Shown here piece after piece: positions 33,199-42,550 of a stretch of DNA of 64,000 nt. Source of the DNA: Microbacterium ureisolvens (GTDB lineage Bacteria > Actinomycetota > Actinomycetes > Actinomycetales > Microbacteriaceae); the NCBI RefSeq assembly GCF_019511645.1, contig NZ_JAEUAX010000010.1, positions 62,001-126,000 on the forward strand, read 5' to 3'. Below the pieces are notes generated by a model that saw only the letters and a program-made list of their open reading frames with translations, made no database searches and was not told the origin of the DNA. Positions within the stretch are counted from its first letter, which is position 1; each line of letters begins with the position of its first letter. The translations under genes and the position numbers were made by a program.

Positions 33199-34581
33199 AT
33201 GGACATCATCCTGGTCGCAGGCCTGTGGATGGGCGGATGGGCGTGGTACGAGGTGGCGCCGGCCCTCGAACGAGCGGGGCACCGGCCGGTGCCGCTGACC
33301 CTTCCCGGCATGGGGTCGGCGGATGCCGACCGCTCGGCGATCACCCTGGCCGACCACGTCGCGGCGGTCGTCGCCGCGATCGACGAGGCACCCGGCGAGA
33401 AGGTCGTGCTGGTCGGGCACTCGGCCGGAGCGGGCATCGTCTACGCGGCGGCCGACGCGCGCTCCGACCGCATCGCCCGGATGATCCTCATCGGCGGCTT
33501 CCCGACCGCCGACGGCGACCCGCTGCTCGACGGCTTCGCGACGCAGGGCGGGGAACTCCCCCTGCCGCCGTGGAGCGAGTTCGAGGACGCCGATCTGCGC
33601 GACCTCGGCGAGGGTGGCATGGCCGCGTTCCGCGCGTATGCCATTCCCTCGCCAGCGGGGGTGGTATCCGGCATCCAACGCCTGAGCGACGACCGCCGAC
33701 TCGACATCCCCGTCACCGCTGTCGCGACCGAGTACACCGTCGCGGACCTGCAGGGCTGGATCGAAGCCGGGGCCCCGCCGGTGCGGGAGTTCGCGCGCCT
33801 GCGCGACGTGACGTATGTCGATCTGCCGACGGGACACTGGCCGCAGCTGACACGCCCGCAGCAGCTGGCCCGTATCATCCTGGCGCAGCCGCCGCTGGGC
33901 GACGGCACCATCCTCCCCGAGGTCCAGACGATCAGCCCTGTCGCCTTCCACGAGTCCGCGGGCGTCGAGGACTGGCGGGTCCTGTACTGGGGCGCCCACG
34001 CCTTCTTCCGCGCCGAGTCGCTCTCCCACGGGGCGCGTCTGGTGGCAGAGGTCGCCGCGATCGCCGAGCGGCTCGAGCACTACCCCGACATCGACCTCCG
34101 CCCCGAAGGCGTCTTCGTCAAGACCTTCAGCCGGCGCGACGGCGCGCTGAGCAGCACGGATGCCGAGCTCGCGGCATCCGTCTCATCGGCAGCCCGCAAC
34201 CTCGGCCTCGAGGCCGACCCGTCCGTTCTCACCGTCGTCGGCATCGCCGTCGCGCAAGGACCCGACGCGCACGTCCGACCCTTCTGGAGCGCGGCGCTCG
34301 GCTATGAACCGCTCGGCGCCGAGGACGCGATCGACCCTCTGCGCCGGAATCCCCACGTGTGGTTCCACCCGCTCGCGCCGCCGAAGGCCGGCCGCGGGCG
34401 CACGCACATCGATATCTCGGTGCCGCGCGACCAGGTCGAGGCGCGGGTGGCAGCGGCGCTCGCGGCGGGCGGGCGCATGGCCGACGACTCCCACGCGCCG
34501 CAGTGGTGGACACTGACATCGCCCGACAACCATGGCGTCGACATCGCGGCGTGGACAGACGATTCGGATTTCTCGGGCTGA
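33199..34581 (+). CDS. Three-domain fusion: alpha/beta-hydrolase, PCD-like and glyoxalase-like (VOC) domains
   Basis: A 460-residue protein from the ATG at 33199, with GAGGAG upstream. Residues 1-235 are an alpha/beta hydrolase of the short salicylate-esterase-like type: LVAGLWMGGWAWYEV, nucleophile elbow VGHSAGAG (Ser about 76) and PTGHWPQLT with the His. Residues about 250-335 resemble pterin-4a-carbinolamine dehydratase, with AIAERLEHYPDIDLRPEGVF and TDAELAASVSSAARNLGL. Residues about 345-460 look like a glyoxalase-like VOC domain (FWSAALGYEPLG, HIDISVPRDQVEARVAAALA). PCD-VOC pairs are known in actinobacteria; the added hydrolase is unusual. No frameshift is seen. Reaction unknown. Confidence 0.75.
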   Translation: MDIILVAGLWMGGWAWYEVAPALERAGHRPVPLTLPGMGSADADRSAITLADHVAAVVAAIDEAPGEKVVLVGHSAGAGIVYAAADARSDRIARMILIGGFPTADGDPLLDGFATQGGELPLPPWSEFEDADLRDLGEGGMAAFRAYAIPSPAGVVSGIQRLSDDRRLDIPVTAVATEYTVADLQGWIEAGAPPVREFARLRDVTYVDLPTGHWPQLTRPQQLARIILAQPPLGDGTILPEVQTISPVAFHESAGVEDWRVLYWGAHAFFRAESLSHGARLVAEVAAIAERLEHYPDIDLRPEGVFVKTFSRRDGALSSTDAELAASVSSAARNLGLEADPSVLTVVGIAVAQGPDAHVRPFWSAALGYEPLGAEDAIDPLRRNPHVWFHPLAPPKAGRGRTHIDISVPRDQVEARVAAALAAGGRMADDSHAPQWWTLTSPDNHGVDIAAWTDDSDFSG

Positions 34582-34602
34582 GCGTCTCTGTGCGACGGCC
34601 GG

Positions 34603-35097
34603 TCACCTCAGCATGCGCACGTCGATGATCGAGGGCACCATCGGGTCGGTCTGCTCGGCGCCGTCGAACTCGAACCCGTTGCGACGGTAGAAGGCGATCG
34701 CGCGCGGGTTCTCCTTCGCAACCCACAGCACCGCCGGCCCGCCCTCCAGCACCGCGTCGAGCAGCGCCTGCCCGGCTCCGCCGCCGTGATCGGCGGCCGC
34801 GACGTAGAGCATGTAGAGCTGGCGCTCGCGCGGCGGCGCCGCTCCGTCGAACTCAAGGCCCGGCCCGGAGGTGGCGAAGCCGATGATGCGCCCCTCGCTC
34901 TCGGCGATCCAGACGCGCCACTCGGCGCGGGGGTTGTCGAGGATGCGGGTCCACATACTCCGTCGCCCCTGCACGAATTCGTCGTCGAAGAAGCCGGCAG
35001 GCAACAGGTGCGTGTACGTCTCTCGCCACGTCGCCACGTGCAGCGCGGCGATCTCGGCCGCGTCGCGCGGCCCCGGCACGCGCAGAGTGAACGTCAT
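34603..35097 (-). CDS. GNAT-family N-acetyltransferase
   Basis: A 164-residue protein from the ATG at 35097. It has the acetyl-CoA fold pattern: PGPRDAAEIAALHVATWRET at the N-terminus, the beta-4/motif A region QLYMLYVAAADHGGGAGQAL with a variant Q/RxxGxG/A loop, and WVAKENPRAIAFYRRNGFEF near the C-terminus. It transfers acetyl from acetyl-CoA to an amine, and the substrate is not predictable. It is convergent with the fusion hydrolase gene and follows the sulfatase operon after 88 bases. Confidence 0.9.
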   Translation of the reverse strand: MTFTLRVPGPRDAAEIAALHVATWRETYTHLLPAGFFDDEFVQGRRSMWTRILDNPRAEWRVWIAESEGRIIGFATSGPGLEFDGAAPPRERQLYMLYVAAADHGGGAGQALLDAVLEGGPAVLWVAKENPRAIAFYRRNGFEFDGAEQTDPMVPSIIDVRMLR

Positions 35098-35185
35098 GCC
35101 GTCATCCTGCCAGCGGCCGCGGCGTGCGGACAGGTGCATCACGATCGCGATCGGCAGGGGCCGACGGCACCGGGTGAGCCGGGCG

Positions 35186-36826
35186 TCAGCCGGCGGACCG
35201 GTACGCCGCGAAGAAGCGGTCGCGGAAGGCATCCATGGACCACACCGGCGACGCGTCCGACGGCCGCAGCCCCGAGGTCCACTCCCACTCGGCGATCTCG
35301 TCGAACACCGCCGGATCCCGCGCGATGATGCTGATCGGCACGTCGCGGTCGGCGTCCTCGCCGCTCACGATCGCCGCCGGCTGGTGGTCGCCGAGCATGA
35401 TCACGACGAGGTTCGGGTCGTCGACGTTCTCGAGGAACGAGAGCACCGACCCCAACGCGTACTCGATCGATCTTCCGTAGTGGCGCTGAACCGTGCGAGG
35501 GTCCTTCCAGACCTCGCTCATCTGCTCGCTCTGTGCCGGCTGGGCGTCGTAGATCGATCCGTCGCCGACGTCGGCCCACGGCAAGAGCCGGGGCAGCGGC
35601 GCCCACGGCGTGTGCGACGATACCAGGTCGATCTCGGCCATCACCGGCCGCTCCGATGCCGCGAGCACCTGGTCGGCGAAGTGTTTGAGCGTGTACTGGT
35701 CGGGAATCTGTGCGTACCCGAACGACGGGCCGCGGTAGCCCACGTTCGTCGCGTCGAGCATCGTGTCGTACCGATAGAACGACGATCCGACGTCCCACGG
35801 ATGCCGGTTCGACGGCACGTCGCTGACGGTGCGCCAGCCGGCCCGGCCGAACGCCGCGCTGAGCGTGAGGCGGTCGGTGCGCACCACCAGGTCGTACACC
35901 GCCTGCGCGTCGATCCACACCCCGGTCTGCAGCGTCGCATGCGCGAGCCAGCTCACCCCGCCGAAGGTCGGCGATGTCAGCCAGGCACTCCGCGACGCGT
36001 AGCCGTCGCCCCCGAGCGTCTCCTCGCCACGGCGGAGCACGTCGTGCACGCCGTCCGAGATGTCGTCGCCCTCGAGCGCGACCCGGCCGTAGCTCTCGAC
36101 GAAGACGAACAGCACGTCCTTGCCCTCGAGGGCCGTCAGCAGGTCTGTCGCAGGCACACCCGCGTACGGGTCGGCGGCGACTTGCCGGGCGACCCGGGCC
36201 CGCGTCTCGAGCGCCGACACGGCCCGGGACACGGCAGAGCCGAGCGACGACGCGGATGCTGCCACCGCGACCGGATCCGGCAGGCGCAGCGGCGGCGCCG
36301 CCACAGCCATCACGATCCACGCGACGGTGACGGTGGCGAGCGCGGCTCGTCCGTGATCGCCCCGGTGTCGCAGCGCGGCATCGACATGCAACGCGGCCCA
36401 GCCGGCCGTGACACCCACCGCGACGACCAGCATGACGGCCACGGTGAACACAGCGCTTGCGGCCGCCGATCCGATCGCCGACGCGACGACCCCGTACGCG
36501 TCGCCCAGCTGGGGCCAGTCCAGCGGCACGAAGTGGATGCCGAGTGCCGCCTGATAGCCGCGATCGATGCCCGCCACGAGGACGGCGACGGCCACAAGCG
36601 CGCCGAACGCGGTCGCGACGGCGAGGCGCAGCATCCGCCATGGAATCAGGGCGAGCACCAGCAGCGCCACGATCGACTCGGCCGGGATGCGGACGAGACC
36701 GACGATCGACGCCGTTGCCAGCGCCCCGGAGACGAGGGGCAGCACCACGAGAGCGGCGATCGCCCCGCCGAGGGCGAGCCGCCGGCGCCCCGGCGGGACG
36801 CCGCGCACGCCGGCCCCCGCGCTCAC
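35186..36826 (-). CDS. Membrane sulfatase / phosphoglycerol-transferase-like protein (LtaS-like fold)
   Basis: A 546-residue protein with a GTG start at 36826 that overlaps the RibD-like gene by 4 bases. About five membrane spans occupy residues 15-190. The extracytoplasmic alkaline-phosphatase-superfamily domain begins VLFVFVESYGRVAL near 220 and contains GGVSWLAHATLQTG near the nucleophile, LVSSHTPWAPLPRL and the metal motif VVIMLGDHQPAA. The arrangement is that of LtaS or OpgB-type phosphoglycerol transferases. It is the last gene of the seven-gene overlapping operon, suggesting transfer of a head group at the outer membrane face. Confidence 0.85.
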   Translation of the reverse strand: MSAGAGVRGVPPGRRRLALGGAIAALVVLPLVSGALATASIVGLVRIPAESIVALLVLALIPWRMLRLAVATAFGALVAVAVLVAGIDRGYQAALGIHFVPLDWPQLGDAYGVVASAIGSAAASAVFTVAVMLVVAVGVTAGWAALHVDAALRHRGDHGRAALATVTVAWIVMAVAAPPLRLPDPVAVAASASSLGSAVSRAVSALETRARVARQVAADPYAGVPATDLLTALEGKDVLFVFVESYGRVALEGDDISDGVHDVLRRGEETLGGDGYASRSAWLTSPTFGGVSWLAHATLQTGVWIDAQAVYDLVVRTDRLTLSAAFGRAGWRTVSDVPSNRHPWDVGSSFYRYDTMLDATNVGYRGPSFGYAQIPDQYTLKHFADQVLAASERPVMAEIDLVSSHTPWAPLPRLLPWADVGDGSIYDAQPAQSEQMSEVWKDPRTVQRHYGRSIEYALGSVLSFLENVDDPNLVVIMLGDHQPAAIVSGEDADRDVPISIIARDPAVFDEIAEWEWTSGLRPSDASPVWSMDAFRDRFFAAYRSAG

Positions 36827-37566
36827 GGACGCTCGGCGACCGAGCGTCCGGCTCCCGTCGGCTCTGCGTCCAGCAGCCCGAAACGGTCCGACAGGGCGTA
36901 GCGCAGAAGCACGACATCGCCGATCTGGCGGGTGTCGGCGAGGTGCGCCCGCCGCGACGCCGTCCACGGGAAGGCACCCGGGCCCACCACGCGCGGGGCG
37001 CCCGTCTCGCCCACGAAGAATGGCGCGACCACCAGGTGCAGCTCGTCGACGAGGTCGGCGCCGAGGAACTGAGTCAGCACCGTGCCGCCACCCTCGACCA
37101 TCAGGCTCTGCACCCCGCGCTGGGTGCCGAGGTCGTCGAGCAGGGCATCCATCGTGACGCACCCGTCGCCGAGCCCGACGACGACTGCACGGTGGCCGAG
37201 CCGTGCGCCGAGATCCGCGGCGCGATCGCGCGGGCAGTACACGATCCGGGGTCCCTCCCCCGTCGTGAAGAACGCGGCCTCCGGTGACAGATCGCCGCTC
37301 GCGGTGACGGTCACCTTCGCCGGCGATTCCTGACGTCCCGCGGCCAGGCGCCGAGCGCGACGTGCGGCATCCCTCACCAGCAGGCGGGGGTTGTCGCGGC
37401 GCACCGTGGACGCGCCGACCATGATCGCGTCGTGCAGCGCGCGCACATCGTCGACGCGATCGAGGTCGGCGGCGTTGGACATCGCTAGCCGAGCCGGCTC
37501 GAGGCTGTCGAGGTAGCCGTCGATCGACATCGCGCAACTGAGGGTGACGTAGGGTCGCTCGCTCAT
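36823..37566 (-). CDS. RibD C-terminal/dihydrofolate-reductase-like reductase
   Basis: A 247-residue protein from the ATG at 37566, starting MSERPYVTLSCAMSIDGYLD. It has the RibD reductase-domain blocks HDAIMVGASTVRRDNPRLLV (about 44-63) and MVEGGGTVLTQFLGADLVDELHL (about 164-186). There is no deaminase half. Such stand-alone domains reduce pteridine- or flavin-like intermediates with NADPH. Here it lies within a lipid/glycosyl operon next to a PTPS-like gene, which hints at a pteridine-like substrate but does not prove it. It overlaps both neighbours by 4 bases. Confidence 0.85.
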   Translation of the reverse strand: MSERPYVTLSCAMSIDGYLDSLEPARLAMSNAADLDRVDDVRALHDAIMVGASTVRRDNPRLLVRDAARRARRLAAGRQESPAKVTVTASGDLSPEAAFFTTGEGPRIVYCPRDRAADLGARLGHRAVVVGLGDGCVTMDALLDDLGTQRGVQSLMVEGGGTVLTQFLGADLVDELHLVVAPFFVGETGAPRVVGPGAFPWTASRRAHLADTRQIGDVVLLRYALSDRFGLLDAEPTGAGRSVAERP

Positions 37567-38516
37567 GCGGATCTCCTCCCCCCGATGATGCCCCCTGCGG
37601 ACAGTGTTCGGAAGCGGTCCGCGAGCAGTGCGAAGGATCCGGGAAGAACCGCGACCACCGTGAGCACGCCGAACGCGGTGGACACGGCGACCCCCGCACC
37701 AGCACCGAGCCCCGCGAGCGCGAACGCCGAGGCGGCGACCGCCTCGCGCGGCCCCCAGCCGCCGACGTTGACGGGGAGGGCGGCCGCGCCGAGGACGATC
37801 AGCGCCACCACGGCGAGCTCGTCCGCGCCGGCATGCACGCCGGCCGCCAGCCCCGCGACCACGAAGGTGGCGGCGTGGGCGGCGACCACCACCACCGACG
37901 CCGCCGCGATCGCGATCAGCGCGATCGGCCGCACGAGGACGGGGCGGAGCATGCGATACTCCCGCCGCAGCACAGCGCGCCCGCGCCCTGTGGCCGCGAC
38001 GAGGCCGACCACCGCGATCGCCAGCCCGGCGATCGCACCGCTGATCCAGGCCAGGGGCGTGAGCCGAGACGCCAGCCCCAGGGGCAGCAGGATCGCGAGC
38101 GTGAGCACGATCTGGACGAGCTGCCCCGCGACGCGCTCCGCGGCGACCGCGCGGGCGGCGAGATCGACCCGCTCGTGCTGCTGCCCCTGGACGTACGCCC
38201 GATGGACGTCGCCAACGACTCCGCCGGGAAGCACCATATTGAGGAACTGCGAGCGGTAGTACGAGGTGAGCGCCTCGCTCCAGCCGAGCGTCAGTCCGAA
38301 CCCCATGGAGACGATGCGCCAGCGCCACGCGGCGGCCGCCGTGGCGACAGCGGCGAGCGCGACGGCGACGAGGATGGTGGCGGGCGAGATGGACGTCAGG
38401 CCGCGCAGGAACGGGCCGACGCCCACGACGGCGACCGTTCCCGCCACGACCGCCAGCGCAGCGGCGATCCGCAGCGCGGGCCGCAGGCGCGGGGGGATCC
38501 TCTTCAGCGCGGCCAT
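37563..38516 (-). CDS. Lysylphosphatidylglycerol synthase-type flippase domain protein (UPF0104)
   Basis: A 317-residue membrane protein with about eight spans, homologous to the flippase half of MprF. Motifs YYRSQFLNMVLPGGVVGDVHRAY (about 86-108) and LGAAALPVNVGGWGPREAVAA (about 245-265) are typical of the family. No tRNA-dependent transferase domain is attached. It would move a lipid across the membrane. It overlaps the methyltransferase by 13 bases and the RibD-like gene by 4. Confidence 0.9.
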   Translation of the reverse strand: MAALKRIPPRLRPALRIAAALAVVAGTVAVVGVGPFLRGLTSISPATILVAVALAAVATAAAAWRWRIVSMGFGLTLGWSEALTSYYRSQFLNMVLPGGVVGDVHRAYVQGQQHERVDLAARAVAAERVAGQLVQIVLTLAILLPLGLASRLTPLAWISGAIAGLAIAVVGLVAATGRGRAVLRREYRMLRPVLVRPIALIAIAAASVVVVAAHAATFVVAGLAAGVHAGADELAVVALIVLGAAALPVNVGGWGPREAVAASAFALAGLGAGAGVAVSTAFGVLTVVAVLPGSFALLADRFRTLSAGGIIGGRRSA

Positions 38517-39340
38517 GCCAGGAGATCCTCGTGGGAGACGGTGACGCGCAGCCGTCCGGCCGCGGCCTCCGCGAGACGACGTTCGCGGTACCCCGCGGCG
38601 TCAGGCCCGAGTTCCGGCTGCTGCTCCACCGCGGCGCCGATCCAGCCGTCCAGCCACTCTCCCATCAGCGCGGTGTCATGACGCGCGAGGCGCCACGGGG
38701 TCGCCGCGGTGCGGACGTTCCACCCGGCGTCGGCGAAGGCCGCCTGGACCACGGCGACCGCGGCAGGCCCCAGCATCCGTCGCCCGGAAGCCTCGCGCCG
38801 CTGATGCTCGTTGAAGGCGGACTCGATGGCGCGCTCGAGCGCGCCGTGCCGCTCGGCAGGACGAAGGCGCACCGCGCCGGTGACCGAGAGACTGAACAGC
38901 ACCGGCGTGCCCGCCGCGACGCAGGCGGCGACGACATGGGCGGCCTCGGCTTCGGTGATCACGTCGAGGAGAGCCGACGCGGTCACCGCCGCGGCACCGT
39001 CGAAGGCGTCGATCGGGAGGGAGGCCAGGTGCTCCACGACGATGTCCGCGACGACCGGGCTGCCCGCCGCGTCGACGACCGTGCGCAGGTCGAGGTGCTC
39101 GACGATGTCGGCGTCGCCGTCGCGGAGCACCCACCGCTGCGGACCCGGGAGCCGAGGTGCGAGCCAGCGGGTCATCGATCCGGTGCCGGCGCCGAGGTCG
39201 TGCAGGACCAGGGGCGCCGACGTCGAGCCCGGTGCGAGCAGCCGTGCGAGCTCGCGTGCGAGGTCGGCCGAGCGCGCGTCGTCGTCGGCGGGCGCCCGCA
39301 GCGCGAGCCAGTCCGCCGTCGTCGTCGAGATCGAGGTCAT
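38504..39340 (-). CDS. Class I SAM-dependent methyltransferase
   Basis: A 278-residue protein. The SAM motif I is LVLHDLGAGTGSMTRWLAPRL near residues 44-64, followed by an acidic motif II and AAVTASALLDVITEAEAAHV near motif IV. The target is unknown. It is embedded between the glycosyltransferase (4-base overlap) and the flippase (13-base overlap), so a methylated glycolipid or its precursor is a reasonable guess. Confidence 0.85.
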   Translation of the reverse strand: MTSISTTTADWLALRAPADDDARSADLARELARLLAPGSTSAPLVLHDLGAGTGSMTRWLAPRLPGPQRWVLRDGDADIVEHLDLRTVVDAAGSPVVADIVVEHLASLPIDAFDGAAAVTASALLDVITEAEAAHVVAACVAAGTPVLFSLSVTGAVRLRPAERHGALERAIESAFNEHQRREASGRRMLGPAAVAVVQAAFADAGWNVRTAATPWRLARHDTALMGEWLDGWIGAAVEQQPELGPDAAGYRERRLAEAAAGRLRVTVSHEDLLAWPR

Positions 39341-40353
39341 GCCGCCTCCAGCACGTCGGCGACGCGGGTCACCGTGTCGTCCCAGGTCGGCAGGGTCGCT
39401 CGCGCCGCGAGCGCCTCACGGCGCAGTCGCGCCCGGAGCGCAGGATCCGACAGCCATGCGTCCAGCGCGGCGGCGAGCGCGGCGGGGTCATCCGGGCGGA
39501 CGAGCATTCCTCCACCCGCCGCGAGCGCGTCGGGAATGCCCCCGGTCTCGGCGCCGAGCACCGGGATGCCCCGTGCCCGCGCATCGGCGATCGCCATGCC
39601 CGAGCTCTCGACGCGGGACGGCGCGATCAGCAGCGCACAGTGGCGGTAGGCGTCGTCGAGCGCTCGGTCGTCGAGCACTCCGGTGAGCCGGACCCTGCCG
39701 CCGAGCGCGCTCGCCTGCCGGGCGATCCGCGCCGCGAACTGCGGGGACGCCTCGCTCGACCCGGCGATCGTGCAGCTCCACTCCTCGCGGCGCAGCCGGG
39801 CGAGCGCGGCGAGGAGCGTGTCCTGCCCCTTGTGCGGGGCGATCACGCCGACGCACAGCAGCTGCCCCTCGTCGGCCGGCGGTGGGCAGGGTTCCGCGGC
39901 GACGGTCCCCGGGGCGGCGACGGCGGTGCGACCCGGTTCCGCCAGCTCCCGTCGGGCCAACTCCGCCGCCGTCCAGTCGCTCGTGACGATCAGACCGTGA
40001 GCCGATGCGAGGGCGCGACGCTCGGCCTCGATCGCGGCACCCGTGGCGTCCGGGAAGGAAGCCGTCACCATGTGGGCCAGCACCGTGAGGCGCAACCGCC
40101 TCGCCGCCTCCTCCACCGCTGCCGGCGCCCACCCCGCGACCAGCCCGTCGACCAGCACCCGCGAGCCGTCGGGCGCACCACGGAGCACGGATGCTGCGGC
40201 CCCCGCGTCCGCCGCCTCGCAGACCTCCACGTCCCAGCCGCGGCGGCGAAGCCCGTCGCGGATGTGTCGGTCGTACACATTGCCCCCGCTCACGCGCAGG
40301 GGATCGTCGACCCCCGCGGGGACGACGAAGCGGAGGGACGGGGGATCCGTCAC
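39337..40353 (-). CDS. Glycosyltransferase family 4
   Basis: A 338-residue protein with a GTG start at 40353, overlapping the PTPS-like gene stop. The N-terminal half has [20 protein letters not shown], typical of GT4 acceptor domains. The C-terminal half has [20 protein letters not shown] and the donor-binding EX7E-like region [20 protein letters not shown] followed by ETGGIPD. It transfers a sugar from a nucleotide donor on the cytosolic side. Acceptor unknown. Confidence 0.88.
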   Translation of the reverse strand: MTDPPSLRFVVPAGVDDPLRVSGGNVYDRHIRDGLRRRGWDVEVCEAADAGAAASVLRGAPDGSRVLVDGLVAGWAPAAVEEAARRLRLTVLAHMVTASFPDATGAAIEAERRALASAHGLIVTSDWTAAELARRELAEPGRTAVAAPGTVAAEPCPPPADEGQLLCVGVIAPHKGQDTLLAALARLRREEWSCTIAGSSEASPQFAARIARQASALGGRVRLTGVLDDRALDDAYRHCALLIAPSRVESSGMAIADARARGIPVLGAETGGIPDALAAGGGMLVRPDDPAALAAALDAWLSDPALRARLRREALAARATLPTWDDTVTRVADVLEAA

Positions 40354-40745
40354 AACGCCACCTCGTAGGACGCCCACGCGACATGGGATTCGTGCAGCGT
40401 GACGACGATCCCGCTCAGGCTCGCCTCGCCGACATCGCCGTCGCGCACACGCGCGGCGAGGCGGTCGCCGATGATCTGGCACAGCCGCTCAGTCGTGGTG
40501 TTCACGCCCTGCAGGTCGGGCTCGTCGTCGAGGTTGCGATACGTGAGCGCACCCACGATCTCGCGGAGCACCTGGCCGGCGCGCCCGATGTCGACCACCA
40601 CGCCGTGCGCGTCGAGCTCATCGGCACGGAACGTCGCGTCGACGAGGAACGTCGCGCCGTGCAGCTGCTGCGCCGGCCCGAAGACGTCGCCGCGCAGGCT
40701 GTGAGCGACCATGATGTGGTCGCGGACGGTGATGCTGAAGCTCAC
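40350..40745 (-). CDS. 6-pyruvoyl-tetrahydropterin synthase-like protein with degenerate active site
   Basis: A 131-residue protein with a GTG start at 40745. The T-fold pattern of the PTPS/QueD family is visible: [19 protein letters not shown] (15-33), [10 protein letters not shown] (about 46-55), NTTTERL and a late [14 protein letters not shown]. The usual catalytic Cys four residues before the HGH motif is Ala25, and the second His of HGH is Ala31, so the zinc site and catalysis are probably altered. It is translationally coupled to the dehydrogenase and the glycosyltransferase. It should not be called QueD. Confidence 0.75.
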   Translation of the reverse strand: MSFSITVRDHIMVAHSLRGDVFGPAQQLHGATFLVDATFRADELDAHGVVVDIGRAGQVLREIVGALTYRNLDDEPDLQGVNTTTERLCQIIGDRLAARVRDGDVGEASLSGIVVTLHESHVAWASYEVAL

Positions 40746-41773
40746 TCGGCATTCCAATCGATCGTGTGGCACAGTTCGCCGGCGGTGCCGTCGGCGAGCC
40801 CTGCGGTGACCTCGGGCAGCTGCCGCCACGACGAGGTGCCGCCGAGCAGCGTGTCGTATGCCGGATCCTCGAGCAGTCGCAGTGCGAGCGCAAGACGGTT
40901 GCCCGCCGTGCGGGAACCTCTCCGGCGCTGGGCCACCGCACCGACCTGACTCGGACGGAGGGCGACGCGGCGGGAGTGGAAGTCCCCTCCGAGATCGAGC
41001 GACACCGGCCGACTGCCGTACCAGCTGGCGACGATCACCTCGCCGTCGGTCGGGGCGATGCCGAGCGCGAGCTGCAGCCCGGCACCGGCGCCGCTCGCCT
41101 CGATCACGACGTCGGCTCGCGGGACCTCCTCCGCCGCGAGCGCGAAACCTACCCCCAGCGCCTGCGCGGTCGCCGCACGCGCCGGGTCGACATCGACGAG
41201 GGTGACGACGCAACCCGGGATGCTGCGCGCCACGCGCGCGATCGCGCAGCCGATCATGCCCGCGCCGACGACGACCACCCGATCACCGACCAGCGGGGCG
41301 GCGTCCCAGAGCACATTGACGGCGGTCTCGACCGCCCCGGCGAGCACCGCCCGCCGCGCGGGGACGCCATCCGGCACGGGATGAAGTGCGTCGGCGGGCA
41401 CGACGAAGCGCGACTGGTGCGGGAACAGCGCGAACACCGTGCGGCCGCGAAGCTCGACGGGCCCGCGTTCGACGGTTCCGACGTTGAGGTACCCGTATTT
41501 CACCGGGAAGGGGAACTCCCCCTCCTGGAACGGCGCGCGCATGCGCTCGCGCTCCGACGCCGGCACCTCGCCCCGTGCGACCAGCGACTCGGTGCCGCGG
41601 CTGACGCCGGTATAGAGCGTGCGCACCGACGCCTCACCGTCGGAGACATCGGGCAGCGGTTCGCGGCGGAACTCGCCCCGCCCCGGGCCGATCGACCACC
41701 ATGCGGTCGCAGCATCCGGAATCTCGTGGTGAACCTCAGCGGGTCCCTGTGTCGTGTTCCCCGTGACCGCCAT
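40742..41773 (-). CDS. Zinc-type/medium-chain alcohol dehydrogenase-like protein
   Basis: A 343-residue MDR-family protein. The N-terminal GroES-like part has [20 protein letters not shown] and [15 protein letters not shown]. The Rossmann motif is [20 protein letters not shown] near 165-184. The catalytic zinc Cys/His of classical alcohol dehydrogenases are not obvious, so it may be zinc-free. Only the ATG at 41773 is available in frame, 20 bases from the divergent CDP-alcohol phosphotransferase start, so promoters must overlap coding sequence or the gene start is leaderless. Confidence 0.8.
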   Translation of the reverse strand: MAVTGNTTQGPAEVHHEIPDAATAWWSIGPGRGEFRREPLPDVSDGEASVRTLYTGVSRGTESLVARGEVPASERERMRAPFQEGEFPFPVKYGYLNVGTVERGPVELRGRTVFALFPHQSRFVVPADALHPVPDGVPARRAVLAGAVETAVNVLWDAAPLVGDRVVVVGAGMIGCAIARVARSIPGCVVTLVDVDPARAATAQALGVGFALAAEEVPRADVVIEASGAGAGLQLALGIAPTDGEVIVASWYGSRPVSLDLGGDFHSRRVALRPSQVGAVAQRRRGSRTAGNRLALALRLLEDPAYDTLLGGTSSWRQLPEVTAGLADGTAGELCHTIDWNAE

Positions 41774-41793
41774 GAGGAGTACACGGAGCGCGC

Positions 41794-42546
41794 ATGGGAA
41801 AAGTTCAGTGGGTGCCCTGGTGGTGGGTCGCGGCCGGATCGGCCGGGATGGCGGCGATCAGCTCGGTGACGCCGTTGACCGCGGCGGGGTGGGCGGCAGG
41901 CATCGGCTACCTCGTGGTGTCGACGGCGCTGCTGATGAGGGGTATCCGCCAGGGACGGGTAGAGCGCTTCGGACCGGCGAACGCGGTCACCGCAACACGG
42001 TCCATGCTCGTAGGACTCGTGACCGCCCTCGTCGTGGTCTCATTCACGGGCGAGGTCTCGACTGCACTGCTGGTCACACTCGTCGCCGTAGCGCTGGCCC
42101 TCGACGGCGTCGACGGATACGTCGCCCGCCGGACCCGCAGCGAGAGCGACCTGGGCGCGCGCTTCGACATGGAGGTCGATGCGTTCCTGCTGCTGGTGCT
42201 GTGCGTGTACGACGCGCGATACGTGGGCTGGTGGGTGCTCGCGATCGGCCTGCTCAGGTATGCGTTCGTCGCCCTGGGGTTCGTCCTGCCCTGGATGCAG
42301 CGGACGCTGCCCCCGCGGTACTGGCGAAAGGTGGTGACCGCCGCATGCGGCGTCGCGCTCGCCATCGTCGCGTCGCAGCTGCTGCCGGCCCCGGTGAACA
42401 CCGTCGTTGCTCTGGCGGCGCTTCTGCTGGCGCTCGAGTCCTTCGGACGCGACGTGATCTGGCTCGCGCGTGTGAACCTGGCGGGCGCCCGGCTCGTTTC
42501 CCTCGAGAAGGCGTCGACCATCTCCCCTCCGGAAGAGAGCAGGTAG
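41794..42546 (+). CDS. CDP-alcohol phosphatidyltransferase family protein
   Basis: A 250-residue membrane protein with about six spans. The signature D-x2-D-G-x2-A-R-x8-G-x3-D-x3-D is intact in ALDGVDGYVARRTRSESDLG followed by ARFDMEVDAF (about 102-131). Such enzymes transfer a phospho-alcohol between CMP and a lipid or polyol. A GGAG lies 5 bases before the ATG. It is divergent from the seven-gene operon with only 20 bases between starts, so the two are probably coregulated. Confidence 0.92.
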   Translation: MGKVQWVPWWWVAAGSAGMAAISSVTPLTAAGWAAGIGYLVVSTALLMRGIRQGRVERFGPANAVTATRSMLVGLVTALVVVSFTGEVSTALLVTLVAVALALDGVDGYVARRTRSESDLGARFDMEVDAFLLLVLCVYDARYVGWWVLAIGLLRYAFVALGFVLPWMQRTLPPRYWRKVVTAACGVALAIVASQLLPAPVNTVVALAALLLALESFGRDVIWLARVNLAGARLVSLEKASTISPPEESR

Positions 42547-42550
42547 GACC

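Noticed and set aside
40350..40745. Annotation as QueD or PTPS enzyme
   Set aside because: The catalytic Cys and one zinc-binding His are replaced by Ala, and no queuosine genes are near.
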